A stretch of 64,000 bases of DNA from Labrenzia sp. 011 (lineage in GTDB: Bacteria; Pseudomonadota; Alphaproteobacteria; Rhizobiales; Stappiaceae), in NCBI RefSeq assembly GCF_003075075.1, contig NZ_QCYM01000002.1:1-64000 (forward strand). The letters run 5' to 3'. This document shows, piece after piece, positions 55,188 through 64,000 of the stretch; positions within the stretch are counted from its first letter, which is position 1; each line of letters starts with the position of its first letter. Position numbers and translations under genes: made by a program. The notes beneath the pieces are model-generated. The model had not been told where the DNA came from. It saw only the letters and a program-made list of their open reading frames with translations, and searched no databases.

Positions 55188-55972
55188 TGGGCTGGCCGCT
55201 GATCCGCGTCTATACGGTGCTGGTATATCTCTTCATGTTCCTGCCGGTGGCCGTCGTGGTGCTGCTGAGCTTCAACGCCAGCCAGTTCGGCAGCTTTCCG
55301 ATGACCGGACTGTCTTTCCGCTGGTTTGTCGAACTGGCCCACAATGATGCGATCCTGAGAGCCTTCAGGACGTCCATCGTCCTGGGAGCGCTGACGGCAC
55401 TGATCTCCACGACACTGGGCGTTCTGGCGAGCCTGGCCCTGGTGCGCTACAATGTGGCCGGCCGCAACCTGATCTCGACGCTGCTGATCGCCCCCATCCT
55501 GGTGCCGGAAGTGGTGCTGGCCGTCGCTCTGCTGCTTTTCCTGAATTTCCTGTCCATCAACAAGAGCTTCTTCCTGCTCCTGATGGGCCATGTCATCTTC
55601 ACGCTGCCCTTCGTCATCCTGGTGGTCCAGGCCCGCCTCGTCGGCATACGGCGGGACTACGAGGAAGCCGCCCTCAGTCTGGGGGCAAGCCCGGTGCAGA
55701 CCTTTTTCCAGATCACCCTGCCTCTGCTGGCGCCCGCCGTCTTCGCAGGCATGCTCTTCGCCTTCACCATCAGTTTCGACGACATCACCGGAACCCTCTT
55801 CTGGAAGCCGGGCGGGGTGGAAACCGTGCCGACCCAGATCTTCGCCATGCTGCGCAATTCCATTTCGCCGGAAATCAACGCGCTTGGCACCGTGATGATC
55901 TTTCTTACCGTCGGATTGCCGCTCCTGGGACTGGCAATCGCCCGGCGAATGGCCATGCAGCGCGGCGGTTAG
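55187..55972 (+). CDS. ABC transporter permease, spermidine/putrescine type (PotC-like)
   Basis: A 261-residue permease starting at ATG 55187 (TGATG overlap). PotC-type blocks include LSFNASQFGSFPMTGLSFRWF, ILVPEVVLAVALLLFL and the EAA loop EEAALSLGASPVQTFFQITLPLLAPAVFAG (about 160-190), then FDDITGTLFW. It forms the pore with the preceding PotB-like subunit. Confidence 0.9.
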   Translation: MGWPLIRVYTVLVYLFMFLPVAVVVLLSFNASQFGSFPMTGLSFRWFVELAHNDAILRAFRTSIVLGALTALISTTLGVLASLALVRYNVAGRNLISTLLIAPILVPEVVLAVALLLFLNFLSINKSFFLLLMGHVIFTLPFVILVVQARLVGIRRDYEEAALSLGASPVQTFFQITLPLLAPAVFAGMLFAFTISFDDITGTLFWKPGGVETVPTQIFAMLRNSISPEINALGTVMIFLTVGLPLLGLAIARRMAMQRGG

Positions 55973-56027
55973 AACCGCGCGATCAAAGCAACAAGACCTG
56001 ATAAACAGAACCAGAGTGGACAGAAAA

Positions 56028-57167
56028 ATGGACAATACGAAACGCTACGAGCGCATGCGCGAACGCTATCTCAACGGCGATCTCGACCGGCGCAAGTTCC
56101 TGGGACTGATCGGCGCCGCCGGTCTTGCCTATGGCTTGCACACGCCCTTTGCCCGTCAGGCCCTCGCGGCCACGGAGCAGGTCCGCTTCGACGGCTGGGG
56201 CGGCGTCGTCTCGGAAGCCTTCCGCAAGTACGCTTTCGATCCCTACACGAAGAAGACGGGCATCAAGGTTGTCGACGGCACCTTCGGCGGCGGCGACGAA
56301 TATCTCTCGCGGGTAAAGGCGAGCCAGGCGGGCGAATACAATATCGCCCATCTGTCGGGCGTTTTCGACTATGCGCGCTACGCCAATCTCGGCCTGAATT
56401 CGACGCTGAACGAAGCGAACATTCCGAACCTCAAATATGTCATCCCGAAGCTGACGGACGTGTTCCGCAACGTGACCGACGGCACGCTTTCCTGCGTGCC
56501 ATATGACTATGGCACCACCGGCATTGCCTATAACCGCAAGTATATCTCCGACGAGGAAGCCAAGAAAAAAGGCGCGAAGCTCCTGATCGACGCGGCCTAC
56601 AAGGGCAAGATCGGCGGATGGTCCGACTGGCGGACACGGGTCTGGTACGCCTCGCTCCAGACCGATCAGGATCCCAATGACGCAACCGACATGGACGCTG
56701 TCTGGGAGGCGGTGCGCACCAACCGGGACCTGCTGCTGAAATACTGGCAATCGGGCGCGGAACTGATGAGTCTGCTCGCCGAGGAAGAGATCTATGTGAC
56801 CGAGGGCTGGTCCGGCCGGATCTATGCGCTGCAGGAGCAGGGTAAGGACATCGGCTATATCGACCCGCCCAACGGCTTCGGCTGGCAGGAGTGTCTCTTC
56901 GTGATCAAGGGGTCGCCGATGGAGGCCTGCGAGGAGTTGCTCAACTTCATGCTGGCGCCGGAAACATCCATCGCCGTGGCCGAAGGGCAGAACTATCCGC
57001 CGGCGCTCGACCCGACCAAGGTCGATCTCGGCGACAAGATCCCCACCCTGCCCGCGTTCGATCCCACCGGCAAGCTCGACGGTCTGACCTTCGCCAATCC
57101 GGAATACTGGAATTCGCACGAGCAGGCCTGGTCCAAGACCTTCGGCCGGATCCAGAAGGGCTACTGA
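56028..57167 (+). CDS. Extracellular substrate-binding protein, PotD/PotF-like, Tat-exported
   Basis: A 379-residue binding protein. Start ATG 56028 (a GTG at 56016 is possible). The N-terminal DRRKFLGLIGAAGLAYG carries a twin-arginine motif, so export in folded form is likely. The mature part is a type II binding fold (RFDGWGGVVSEAFRKYAFDPY; VPYDYGTTGIAYNRKYI). The usual PotD polyamine-coordinating acidic residues cannot be confirmed by eye, so the ligand may be a modified polyamine or another cationic compound. Confidence 0.87.
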   Translation: MDNTKRYERMRERYLNGDLDRRKFLGLIGAAGLAYGLHTPFARQALAATEQVRFDGWGGVVSEAFRKYAFDPYTKKTGIKVVDGTFGGGDEYLSRVKASQAGEYNIAHLSGVFDYARYANLGLNSTLNEANIPNLKYVIPKLTDVFRNVTDGTLSCVPYDYGTTGIAYNRKYISDEEAKKKGAKLLIDAAYKGKIGGWSDWRTRVWYASLQTDQDPNDATDMDAVWEAVRTNRDLLLKYWQSGAELMSLLAEEEIYVTEGWSGRIYALQEQGKDIGYIDPPNGFGWQECLFVIKGSPMEACEELLNFMLAPETSIAVAEGQNYPPALDPTKVDLGDKIPTLPAFDPTGKLDGLTFANPEYWNSHEQAWSKTFGRIQKGY

Positions 57168-57242
57168 CCGTCCGACACCAACCTTTCTCCCGTCCGGAGC
57201 CGCCGGGCGGGAGATCCTTCCTCACATTTTCGGAGTTCGGTT

Positions 57243-58328
57243 GTGGGCGCAGTTTCCCTGACCAATATCGTCAAGCGTTTCGGATCGTTTACCGCGGTCC
57301 ATCGCATGTCCATGGACATTCCGGAAGGCAGTTTCGTCACCCTTCTCGGCCCGTCCGGCTGCGGCAAGACCACGACGCTGCGGATGATCGCCGGGCTGAT
57401 CGACCCAACGGAAGGGGAGATCACGATCAAGGGGCAGCAGGTCAATGATGTGCCGATCCACAAGCGCAATCTCGGTCTCGTGTTCCAGAACTATGCCCTG
57501 TTTCCGCACAAGACGATCGCGCAGAATGTGGCCTTCGGACTGAAATACCGAAACCTCACGAAGGCCGACATGGACCGCAAGGTACGGGACGTTCTCGATC
57601 TCGTGCAGCTTCCCCATGTGGCCGAGCGCTACCCGAAGCAACTGTCCGGAGGCCAGCAGCAGCGGATTGCGCTGGCCCGGGCCATTGTCATCGAGCCGGA
57701 TGTGCTGCTGCTCGACGAACCGCTTTCCGCGCTGGACGCCAATCTGCGCGAAGACATGCGCGTCGAGCTGAAACGCATTCAGCAGCGGATCGGGATCACC
57801 ACGGTCTTCGTGACCCACGACCAGTCGGAGGCTCTGGCCATGTCCGACCGGGTGGTCGTCATGTCCGATGGCCGGATCGAGCAGATCGGCACGCCGGAAG
57901 AAGTCTACAACACACCGGCCAGTGAATTCGTCTCCAGATTTCTCGGGATCTCCAACATCCTCGACGCGACCTGCACGGAGCTTACCGCGGACGGCCTGTC
58001 CCTCGAGCTGCCCGTTTTCGGCCGGATCACCGTGCCGAAAGACAGGGCGCCACATGTGGAGGGACCCGGGCCGGCGAAGCTGGTCATCCGGGCCGAAAAG
58101 CTGTTGCTGGCCGATAGCTCGCAAGCCATGGAGGGCCGCCTCGCCCTTGACGGGGTGGTGGAAGCCGTCGTTTACCAGGGGCAGGCAGCCCGCTATTTTG
58201 TCCGCATCGGGGACCGACAACTTCAGGCAATCAACATGATCAACGAGCGTCCCTTTCAGGAAGGAGAAACGGTTTCCGTCCGTTTCCGTCCACGAGACTG
58301 TGCCGCGCTGCCGGGAGCTTCCGCATGA
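57243..58328 (+). CDS. ABC transporter ATP-binding protein (PotA-like)
   Basis: A 361-residue ATPase starting at GTG 57243, with CGGAG upstream. Walker A GPSGCGKTTT (about 36-45), signature LSGGQQQRIALARAI, Walker B VLLLDEPLSALD, switch His in VFVTHDQSEAL. A C-terminal TOBE domain (about 280-355) marks the polyamine/iron/maltose-type class. It overlaps the aminotransferase start by ATGA, tying transport to catabolism. Confidence 0.9.
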   Translation: MGAVSLTNIVKRFGSFTAVHRMSMDIPEGSFVTLLGPSGCGKTTTLRMIAGLIDPTEGEITIKGQQVNDVPIHKRNLGLVFQNYALFPHKTIAQNVAFGLKYRNLTKADMDRKVRDVLDLVQLPHVAERYPKQLSGGQQQRIALARAIVIEPDVLLLDEPLSALDANLREDMRVELKRIQQRIGITTVFVTHDQSEALAMSDRVVVMSDGRIEQIGTPEEVYNTPASEFVSRFLGISNILDATCTELTADGLSLELPVFGRITVPKDRAPHVEGPGPAKLVIRAEKLLLADSSQAMEGRLALDGVVEAVVYQGQAARYFVRIGDRQLQAINMINERPFQEGETVSVRFRPRDCAALPGASA

Positions 58329-59680
58329 GTTCACCTGAAAAATCGCACCTCTTCTATCAGTCGCGGCAAAGGCGGCCGGTGCTCGATCAGGCCAAGGGCG
58401 TCTACATGTGGGACGTGGACGGCAAGCGCTATCTGGACGGCTCTTCCGGCGCCATGGTCTGCAACATCGGTCATTCGAACCCGCGCGTCCTGGAAGCCAT
58501 GCGCAGGCAGATGGAGAAATCGACCTTCGGCTACCGGCTGCATTTCGAAACGGAACCGGCGGAAAAACTGGCCGCTAGAACGGCAGCCCTCGCACCGGAG
58601 GGGCTGGACAAGGTGTTCTTCGTATCCGGCGGATCGGAGGCGGTGGAAAGCGCGATCAAGCTGGCGCGCCAGAATGCCATCGCGACAGGCGAGGCACAGC
58701 GGACCCGGGTCATTTCCCGGGAGCCGAGCTACCACGGCTGCACCCTCGGCGCGCTGGCGCTGACCGGTTATGCACCCCTGACCGCCCCCTTCGAGCCGAT
58801 GATGCGGCCCATGCCGAAAATTCCGGCTCCACGCGCCTATCTCGACGGCCTCGATCCGGAGGACGAGGCGACCGGCCTTCACTATGCCGACATGCTGGAG
58901 GAGAAGATTCTCGCCGAAGGTCCGGAAACCATCCTTGCCTTCATCGTCGAGCCTGTGGGCGGTGCCTCCACGGGCGCGCTCGTTCCTCCCAGAGGCTACA
59001 TGCGGCGCATCCGGGAGATCTGTACCCGATACGGCGTGCTGCTGATCCATGACGAAGTCATGTCCGGCGGCGGGCGGACAGGAAAGTTCTTCGCCGCCGA
59101 GCACTGGGACACCACCCCCGACATTCTGGTCATTTCGAAAGGATTTGCCGCCGGTTACGTGCCGCTGGGGGCCATGATCGCGCACAGGGATATCGTTGCC
59201 AACGTGCTCGACGCCGGAGGCTTTCTGCATGGATTCACCTATGCCGGCAACCCGCTGGCCTGTGCGGCCGGCCTGGCTGTGCTGGAGGAAATCGAACGGG
59301 AAGACCTTTGCCGCAACGCAACCGTCACCGGAGCGCTGCTGAAGGGCGAGCTGGAGAAACTGATGGCCCGCTATCCGCTCATCGGCGACGTGCGCGGCAA
59401 GGGGCTGCTGCTGGCCTTCGAACTGGTCGAGGACAGGGCGAGCATGCGGCCGCTGCCGCAGGAAGTGAACGCCTACAACCAGCTGGTCGACATCGCCTAT
59501 GACAACGGACTGATCATTTATTCCCGGCGGACGCGCGGCGGCTATCACGGCGATCATTTCCTGGTCGCCCCGCCTATGACCGCAACGCCGGACCATGTGG
59601 CGGAGATCATTGAAGGTCTCGACCTGTCTCTGCGCCAGTTTCTGGACAGGATGTCTCAACAACGGGCCCAGGCCAGCTAG
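58325..59680 (+). CDS. Class III (PLP) aminotransferase
   Basis: A 451-residue omega-transaminase-like enzyme. VSGGSEAVESAIKLARQ (PLP phosphate), YHGCTLGAL, LIHDEVMSGGGRTG (Asp to pyridine N) and ISKGFAAGYVPLGA (PLP Lys, about 278) are all intact. Members move amino groups between amines or omega-amino acids and pyruvate or 2-oxoglutarate. Position between importer and BKACE suggests it deaminates the imported amine or a product of it. Confidence 0.9.
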   Translation: MSSPEKSHLFYQSRQRRPVLDQAKGVYMWDVDGKRYLDGSSGAMVCNIGHSNPRVLEAMRRQMEKSTFGYRLHFETEPAEKLAARTAALAPEGLDKVFFVSGGSEAVESAIKLARQNAIATGEAQRTRVISREPSYHGCTLGALALTGYAPLTAPFEPMMRPMPKIPAPRAYLDGLDPEDEATGLHYADMLEEKILAEGPETILAFIVEPVGGASTGALVPPRGYMRRIREICTRYGVLLIHDEVMSGGGRTGKFFAAEHWDTTPDILVISKGFAAGYVPLGAMIAHRDIVANVLDAGGFLHGFTYAGNPLACAAGLAVLEEIEREDLCRNATVTGALLKGELEKLMARYPLIGDVRGKGLLLAFELVEDRASMRPLPQEVNAYNQLVDIAYDNGLIIYSRRTRGGYHGDHFLVAPPMTATPDHVAEIIEGLDLSLRQFLDRMSQQRAQAS

Positions 59681-59689
59681 TCACAAGAA

Positions 59690-60619
59690 ATGTCAGAAAA
59701 AATCATCATCACATGTGCCATAACCGGCTCGATTCACACACCCAGCATGTCCCCTCACCTGCCGGTGACGGCGGAAGAAATCGCACGGCAGTCGATCGAT
59801 GCGGCCGAAGCCGGTGCGGCCATCCTGCATCTGCATGCCCGCAATCCGGATACCGGCCAGCCTTCTGCCAGCGCCCGGGACTACATGGCCTTTCTGCCGC
59901 GGATCAAGACCGGCTGCGATGCAGTCCTGAACCTGACGACAGGCGGCAGCGCGGTGATGAGTCTGGAGCAGCGTCTCGAGGGCCCGCTGCAGGCGGAGCC
60001 GGAGATGTGTTCCCTCAACATGGGCACCATGAATTTCGCGCTTTATCCGCTGGCGAGCCGTTTCGACACCTGGCAGCATGCGTGGGAAAAACCCTTTCTG
60101 CTCGATTCGGACGACCTCGTCTTCAAGAACACGCCGCGGGATATCGGCCAGGTGCTTGTGCGCATGGGAGAAGAACGCGGCGCACGCTTCGAGTTCGAAT
60201 GCTATGACGTCAGCCATCTCTACATGCTGCGCCACTTTGCCGACCGGGGCCTGGTCAAGCCCCCGTTCTTCATCCAGTTCGTCTTCGGCGTTCTGGGCGG
60301 TATCGGCGCGGATCCCGAGAACCTGCAGCACATGAAGCGCATGGCCGACAAACTGTTTGGCGAGGACTTCCTGTTTTCGGTGCTGGCGGCCGGGCGTCAG
60401 CAGATCCCCTTCGCGGCCATGGCGGCCGGCATGGGCGGTCATGTGCGGGTGGGGCTGGAGGACAATCTTTACATCGCCAAGGGCCGGCTCGCCCAATCGA
60501 ATGCGGAACAGGTCGCCAGAATCCGGGATATTGCGGAGGCGCTCGGCCGCAGCCTCGCTTCTCCCGATGACGCCCGGAAAATGCTCGCACTGAAGGGTGC
60601 GGACAGGACAGCCTTTTGA
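59690..60619 (+). CDS. BKACE-family beta-keto acid cleavage enzyme (DUF849)
   Basis: A 309-residue TIM-barrel enzyme. It starts IIITCAITGSIHTPSMSPHLPVT; zinc ligands are in AILHLHARNPDTG (His pair), and the catalytic/metal Glu is in HVRVGLEDNLY. The family condenses a beta-keto acid with acetyl-CoA to give acetoacetate and a new CoA ester (known for 3-keto-5-aminohexanoate in lysine fermentation). Substrate varies by subgroup and is not known here. Confidence 0.88.
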   Translation: MSEKIIITCAITGSIHTPSMSPHLPVTAEEIARQSIDAAEAGAAILHLHARNPDTGQPSASARDYMAFLPRIKTGCDAVLNLTTGGSAVMSLEQRLEGPLQAEPEMCSLNMGTMNFALYPLASRFDTWQHAWEKPFLLDSDDLVFKNTPRDIGQVLVRMGEERGARFEFECYDVSHLYMLRHFADRGLVKPPFFIQFVFGVLGGIGADPENLQHMKRMADKLFGEDFLFSVLAAGRQQIPFAAMAAGMGGHVRVGLEDNLYIAKGRLAQSNAEQVARIRDIAEALGRSLASPDDARKMLALKGADRTAF

Positions 60620-60621
60620 CC

Positions 60622-61104
60622 ATGAGCGCGATAGAGATCAGACAGGCCGGGCATGACGACGTCGAAAGGCTTCACTTTGCCCTCGAACGCCTCTCGCAGG
60701 AGCTCGGAGACCTACACGCCACCGGTCCGGACGATCTGCTGCGTCACGGGTTCCGCGATCCGCCGGCCTTTTTCGCCCTGATCGCCACCCGGCAGGCGGA
60801 GACCGTGGGCGCGGTGCTGGCCTCCCCCCTGTTTTCGACCACACGGGGCGGAGCGGGCCTTTACGTTTCGGATCTCTGGGTGGCCAAGACCGTACGCGGC
60901 GCCGGTCTCGGGAAGCGTCTCCTGGCGGCTGTCGCCGATCATGCACCACGACACTGGAACGTCACTTTCGTGAAACTCGCCGTCTATCACGACAGTGCGG
61001 ATGCCCGCCGGTTCTATCAGCGCCTGGGCTTCGAGCCCCGGGAGGGCGAGACCGTCCTCGACCTGCAAGGTCCGGCCCTGACCAATTTGAGGACTTGCTC
61101 ATGA
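60622..61104 (+). CDS. GNAT-family N-acetyltransferase
   Basis: A 160-residue GNAT protein; ATG 60622 lies 2 bp after the BKACE stop. The acetyl-CoA site is VAKTVRGAGLGKRLLAAV (about 90-107), motif B DSADARRFYQRLGFE. It could acetylate an amine on or off the pathway. The stop overlaps the deacetylase start (ATGA), placing acetylation and deacetylation genes side by side. Confidence 0.85.
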   Translation: MSAIEIRQAGHDDVERLHFALERLSQELGDLHATGPDDLLRHGFRDPPAFFALIATRQAETVGAVLASPLFSTTRGGAGLYVSDLWVAKTVRGAGLGKRLLAAVADHAPRHWNVTFVKLAVYHDSADARRFYQRLGFEPREGETVLDLQGPALTNLRTCS

Positions 61105-62123
61105 GAGCTGTATTCGACGACCGCCAGAGAGCGCATGATCCCAAACACTTCATGGCCAATGGCACGCGCCTGGCAAATCCGGAGCAACCCCGGCGCATAG
61201 ACGTTCTGAAGGCGGGCGCGGAAGCCGCCGGGTGCCGTTTCGAGGCGCCGGAGGATCATGGCATGGGACCGATCGCGGCCCTGCACTCGGCGGAATATCT
61301 GGTCTTTCTGCAGACGATTCACGAGCGCTGGCGACGTATTGACGGTGCGGCGGACGAGGTGATCCCGAACATTCATCCGGACCGGCGCACCGCCAGCTAC
61401 CCGCGCTCGGCGGTCGGACAGGCGGGCTTTCACCAGGCCGACACGAGTTGCCCGATTGCGGCCGGGACATGGGACGCGGCCTACTGGTCGGCCCAATGCG
61501 CCGTGACAGGCGCGGACCTGATCGCCGGTGGCGAACCGGCCGCATATGTGCTGTCGCGCCCCCCCGGACATCATGCCTTCGCGGATCTCGCCGGCGGGTT
61601 CTGTTTTCTGAACAATTCCGGCATTGCCGCCGAACGGCTGCTGACGGCCGGGAAACGGCCTGCCATTCTCGATATCGACGTTCATCACGGCAACGGCACC
61701 CAGGGCATCTTCTATGAGCGCGGCGATGTTCTGACCGTTTCCATCCATGCGGACCCGATCCGGTTCTATCCGTTCTTCTGGGGACACGCCCATGAGCGCG
61801 GCGAAGGCGCCGGGCGGGGCTGCAATCTCAATCTGCCACTGGTCCGCGGCACGGGAGACGACGCCTATCTGAAGACGCTGGAAACGGCCTTCGCCCATAT
61901 CCGCGCCTTCGGCGCCGATGTGCTGGTCGTCGCACTCGGTCTGGACGCCCATGAGAACGATCCGCTCAAGGGCCTTGCCATCAGCACTCCGGGGTTCGGC
62001 CGGATCGGCGGCGCCATCGCCCGCCTCGGTCTTCCGACGCTCTTCGTGCAGGAAGGCGGCTATCTCAGCGACGATCTCGGCGGGAACCTGACACAGGTCC
62101 TGAAAGGCTATCAGGACGCATGA
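61101..62123 (+). CDS. Histone deacetylase-family, acetylpolyamine amidohydrolase-like
   Basis: A 340-residue zinc amidohydrolase. Catalytic His pair in RPPGHHAFAD (about 154-163), zinc ligands Asp and His in ILDIDVHHGNG (about 192-202) and Asp in ALGLDAHENDPL (about 280), and QEGGYLSDDLG at the end. These match acetylpolyamine amidohydrolases and related class II-like HDACs. It would release acetate from an N-acetylated polyamine or amine taken up by the linked importer. ATG 61101 overlaps the GNAT stop. Confidence 0.9.
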   Translation: MRAVFDDRQRAHDPKHFMANGTRLANPEQPRRIDVLKAGAEAAGCRFEAPEDHGMGPIAALHSAEYLVFLQTIHERWRRIDGAADEVIPNIHPDRRTASYPRSAVGQAGFHQADTSCPIAAGTWDAAYWSAQCAVTGADLIAGGEPAAYVLSRPPGHHAFADLAGGFCFLNNSGIAAERLLTAGKRPAILDIDVHHGNGTQGIFYERGDVLTVSIHADPIRFYPFFWGHAHERGEGAGRGCNLNLPLVRGTGDDAYLKTLETAFAHIRAFGADVLVVALGLDAHENDPLKGLAISTPGFGRIGGAIARLGLPTLFVQEGGYLSDDLGGNLTQVLKGYQDA

Positions 62124-63220
62124 TCGAAGTTTCCGACTATCTGATCATTGGCGGCGGTATTGCCGGAACGGGTGCGGCGGCACGCCTTGCTCCGGAGGCC
62201 TCCATCACGGTGCTGGACATGGAGGATGCGCTCGGGCGCCATTCCACCGGGCGCTCGGCGGCGATCTATATCCGCAACTATGGCAATGCGACCCTGAGAG
62301 CTCTCAACGCTGCCTCTGAGCCGGTGCTGGAAACCCCGGAGGGGATTTCGGACCACAGCCTTCTGTCTGCGCGCGGGGAGCTGCTGATTGCCACGGAAGA
62401 CGAGCGGGACGCGTTCGATGCCTATCTGCAGGGCGCGGCGGGCATGGAATTGCTGACCGCCGGCGAAGCGGTGTCGCTGTTTCCTCTGCTGCGGAAGGAC
62501 AGGATCGCCGCCGCGGCCATCGAGCGCGCTGCAAAGGACATCGATGTCGACCGCTTCCTGCAGGGCGCCGCGCGCCTTGCCAGGACCCACGGCGCGCGGT
62601 TTGTCCTGTCGGCCCCGGCGCAGCGTATCATCCGGTCGGCGGGAAAATGGCGGGTGGAAACACCGAAGGGGGCGTTCGAGGCCCCTGTCCTGATCAACGC
62701 CGCCGGCGCCTGGGCAGACGAGATTGCCGGCCTGGCGGGTGTCAGAAAGGTTGGCCTTGTCCCCATGCGCCGCTCCGCCGCCATCGTGCCCGCGCCGCTG
62801 GGTGTGGATGTCACCGGCTGGCCACTGGTCGCGAGCGCGTCTGAAAGCTGGTACGCCAAGCCGGACGCCGGCAAGCTGATGGTCTCTCCGGCAGACGAGG
62901 ATCCGGTCGAACCCCATGACGCATGGGCGGACGACATGGTGCTTGCCGAAGGCCTTTACCGGTTCGAACAGGCCGTGACCATGCCGGTGACCCGTGTGGA
63001 ACGCAACTGGGCGGGATTGCGCAGTTTCGTCCCGGACCGGACGCCGGTCGTGGGCTTCGCGGGCGATGCGGACGGATTTTTCTGGCTGGCGGGACAAGGA
63101 GGGTATGGCGTCCAGACGGCTCCGGCCCTATCACAGCTCACGGCGGATCTCTGTCTGGGCCGGAACTCCGAATTGGGGAGCGATGTCGTCCAGGCCTTGA
63201 ATCCGGGCCGTCTCCTTTGA
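62120..63220 (+). CDS. FAD-dependent amine/D-amino acid oxidase-like protein (DAO family)
   Basis: A 366-residue flavoprotein with the N-terminal FAD loop IIGGGIAGTGAAARL (about 8-22) and acidic ribose-binding residue in TVLDMEDA, a substrate domain, and the C-terminal RTPVVGFAGDADGFFWLAGQGGYGVQTAPAL typical of glycine/sarcosine/D-amino-acid oxidases and dehydrogenases. Overlaps the deacetylase by ATGA. It would oxidise an amine to an imine, which fits the RidA gene next door. Confidence 0.88.
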   Translation: MIEVSDYLIIGGGIAGTGAAARLAPEASITVLDMEDALGRHSTGRSAAIYIRNYGNATLRALNAASEPVLETPEGISDHSLLSARGELLIATEDERDAFDAYLQGAAGMELLTAGEAVSLFPLLRKDRIAAAAIERAAKDIDVDRFLQGAARLARTHGARFVLSAPAQRIIRSAGKWRVETPKGAFEAPVLINAAGAWADEIAGLAGVRKVGLVPMRRSAAIVPAPLGVDVTGWPLVASASESWYAKPDAGKLMVSPADEDPVEPHDAWADDMVLAEGLYRFEQAVTMPVTRVERNWAGLRSFVPDRTPVVGFAGDADGFFWLAGQGGYGVQTAPALSQLTADLCLGRNSELGSDVVQALNPGRLL

Positions 63221-63257
63221 GCGGTCGCGATCTTGTCAACACGGAAGGAAATCAGAC

Positions 63258-63611
63258 ATGTCCGATATCAAGAGGCTGAATGTCGGCCCGCGCATGAGTC
63301 AGGCCGTCATTCACGGCGGCCTCGTTTGGCTGGCCGGCCAGGTCGGCAACCCCGGCGAAAGTGTCGAGGACCAGACCAGGGTGATCCTGGACAAGATCGA
63401 AAAGCTGCTGGCCGAGGCTGGCACCGACAAGTCCCGGCTTCTTCAGGCAACGATCTGGCTTGCCTCGATGGATGATTTCAACGAAATGAACGCCGTGTGG
63501 GATGCCTGGGTCGACCCGGAAAATCCGCCGACCCGCGCCTGTGGTGAATCCCGGCTGGCCACCCCGGACTATACGGTCGAGATCATCGTCGTCGCAGCCA
63601 CGGCGGCCTGA
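63258..63611 (+). CDS. RidA-family protein
   Basis: A 117-residue YjgF/YER057c/UK114 protein, starting ATG 63258 after AGGAAATCAG. WLAGQVGN, VILDKIEKLLAEAG and TRACGESRLATPDYTVEIIVVA match the family; the conserved Arg in TRACGES is the imine/carboxylate-binding residue. RidA proteins hydrolyse reactive enamine/imine intermediates, suiting the adjacent oxidase and aminotransferase. Last clear gene of the operon. Confidence 0.9.
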   Translation: MSDIKRLNVGPRMSQAVIHGGLVWLAGQVGNPGESVEDQTRVILDKIEKLLAEAGTDKSRLLQATIWLASMDDFNEMNAVWDAWVDPENPPTRACGESRLATPDYTVEIIVVAATAA

Positions 63612-63820
63612 CGCTCGTCCTGAGGCGTCCTGCAGAATCATGGGTGCCGCGTTCCGCGCGGCATCCTTGCAAAGATATTTGACTGAGCAAGCCGATCTGG
63701 CCGCGCCACCGAACCAGCCCGCCCGAAAGATCCGAAGGCGCTATGACGTAACCGCGTTCTGTTCGCCGGGGAGCTTTCCGGATCCCGGCCAGCAGCCGGT
63801 GCGGGCCGGAACGCTGTCCG
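63612..63820. other. Region after the operon, no gene seen
   Basis: About 210 bp with no supported gene; convergent with the small minus-strand frame that follows. No clear terminator hairpin was identified. Confidence 0.4.
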
Positions 63821-63979
63821 TCAGTCCACAGGATCGGCGGCCCCAGGATCGGCCCCGCGTTCTTGTTCCCGTTCGTCCACCTGTGGCGGCATCGCGAGAC
63901 GGGCGATCAGCGCCACGAGGGTGGCGAAGCTGACCGGAGCGGATGATCTGCGGGTTTCGGTGTTTCCGGGGCTCGGCAT
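63821..63979 (-). CDS. Possible small protein (52 aa)
   Basis: ATG 63979 is preceded by GGAGAGATC, a good ribosome-binding site. The 52-residue product has a mildly hydrophobic middle (SFATLVALIARLAMPP) and an acidic tail (DEREQERGADPGAADPVD). No family is recognised, and the frame could be chance in GC-rich DNA; the ribosome-binding site is the main support. Confidence 0.35.
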   Translation of the reverse strand: MPSPGNTETRRSSAPVSFATLVALIARLAMPPQVDEREQERGADPGAADPVD

Positions 63980-64000
63980 GATCTCTCCATCGGTATTGCT

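Overview
The window is GC-rich chromosomal DNA that reads like an alphaproteobacterium of the order Hyphomicrobiales; a Stappiaceae/Roseibium-like host is my guess. The support is a rhizobial-type L-rhamnose locus, a complete ccoNOQP-ccoGHIS (fixNOQP-fixGHIS) respiratory cluster with a perfect FNR/FixK box, a urea ABC transporter (urtABCDE), and translationally coupled ATGA operons throughout. Only the extreme left edge (about 1-340) is AT-rich; it holds the 3' end of an unrecognised coiled-coil gene.

Layout. 596-12781 (minus strand): one long array running rhaR, rhaK, rhaT, rhaP, rhaQ, rhaS, then a second class II aldolase, an FGGY kinase and a HAD protein, then rhaI and another small class II aldolase. 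rhaD (aldolase-dehydrogenase fusion) diverges at 13008. 15453-19928: an OmpR-type two-component system divergent from three exported proteins (Gal-binding-like, YHYH, PEBP/YbhB). 19984-24277: a LuxR-type response regulator coupled to a 1129-residue NCS1-permease/cysteine-cluster/histidine-kinase/receiver fusion. 24479-27591: macAB. 27981-33826: urtABCDE. 34027-40553: an M20 deacylase, UDP-glucose dehydrogenase, a polyprenyl-phosphate sugar transferase, aroQ, small proteins, a CheY-like regulator and a methyltransferase. 40679-48695 (minus): ccoNOQP-ccoGHIS. 49192-52055: small proteins and a DUF1611/racemase pair. 52715-53101: an SMR guanidinium exporter behind a guanidine-II (mini-ykkC) riboswitch, read from two ACGR-loop hairpins. 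53229-63611: a LysR regulator divergent from a ten-gene operon (polyamine-type ABC importer, class III aminotransferase, BKACE/DUF849, GNAT, acetylpolyamine deacetylase-like enzyme, DAO-family oxidase, RidA).

How the genes fit together. The left third imports and degrades L-rhamnose to dihydroxyacetone phosphate and lactate-level products, with an extra kinase-aldolase-phosphatase module probably serving a related sugar. The middle handles urea uptake, next to a transporter-like sensor whose ligand is unknown. The cco cluster builds a high-affinity oxidase for low oxygen. The right-hand operon looks like a self-contained route for an acylated amine or polyamine-like nitrogen source. No rRNA, tRNA, CRISPR array, insertion sequence or prophage integrase was recognised.
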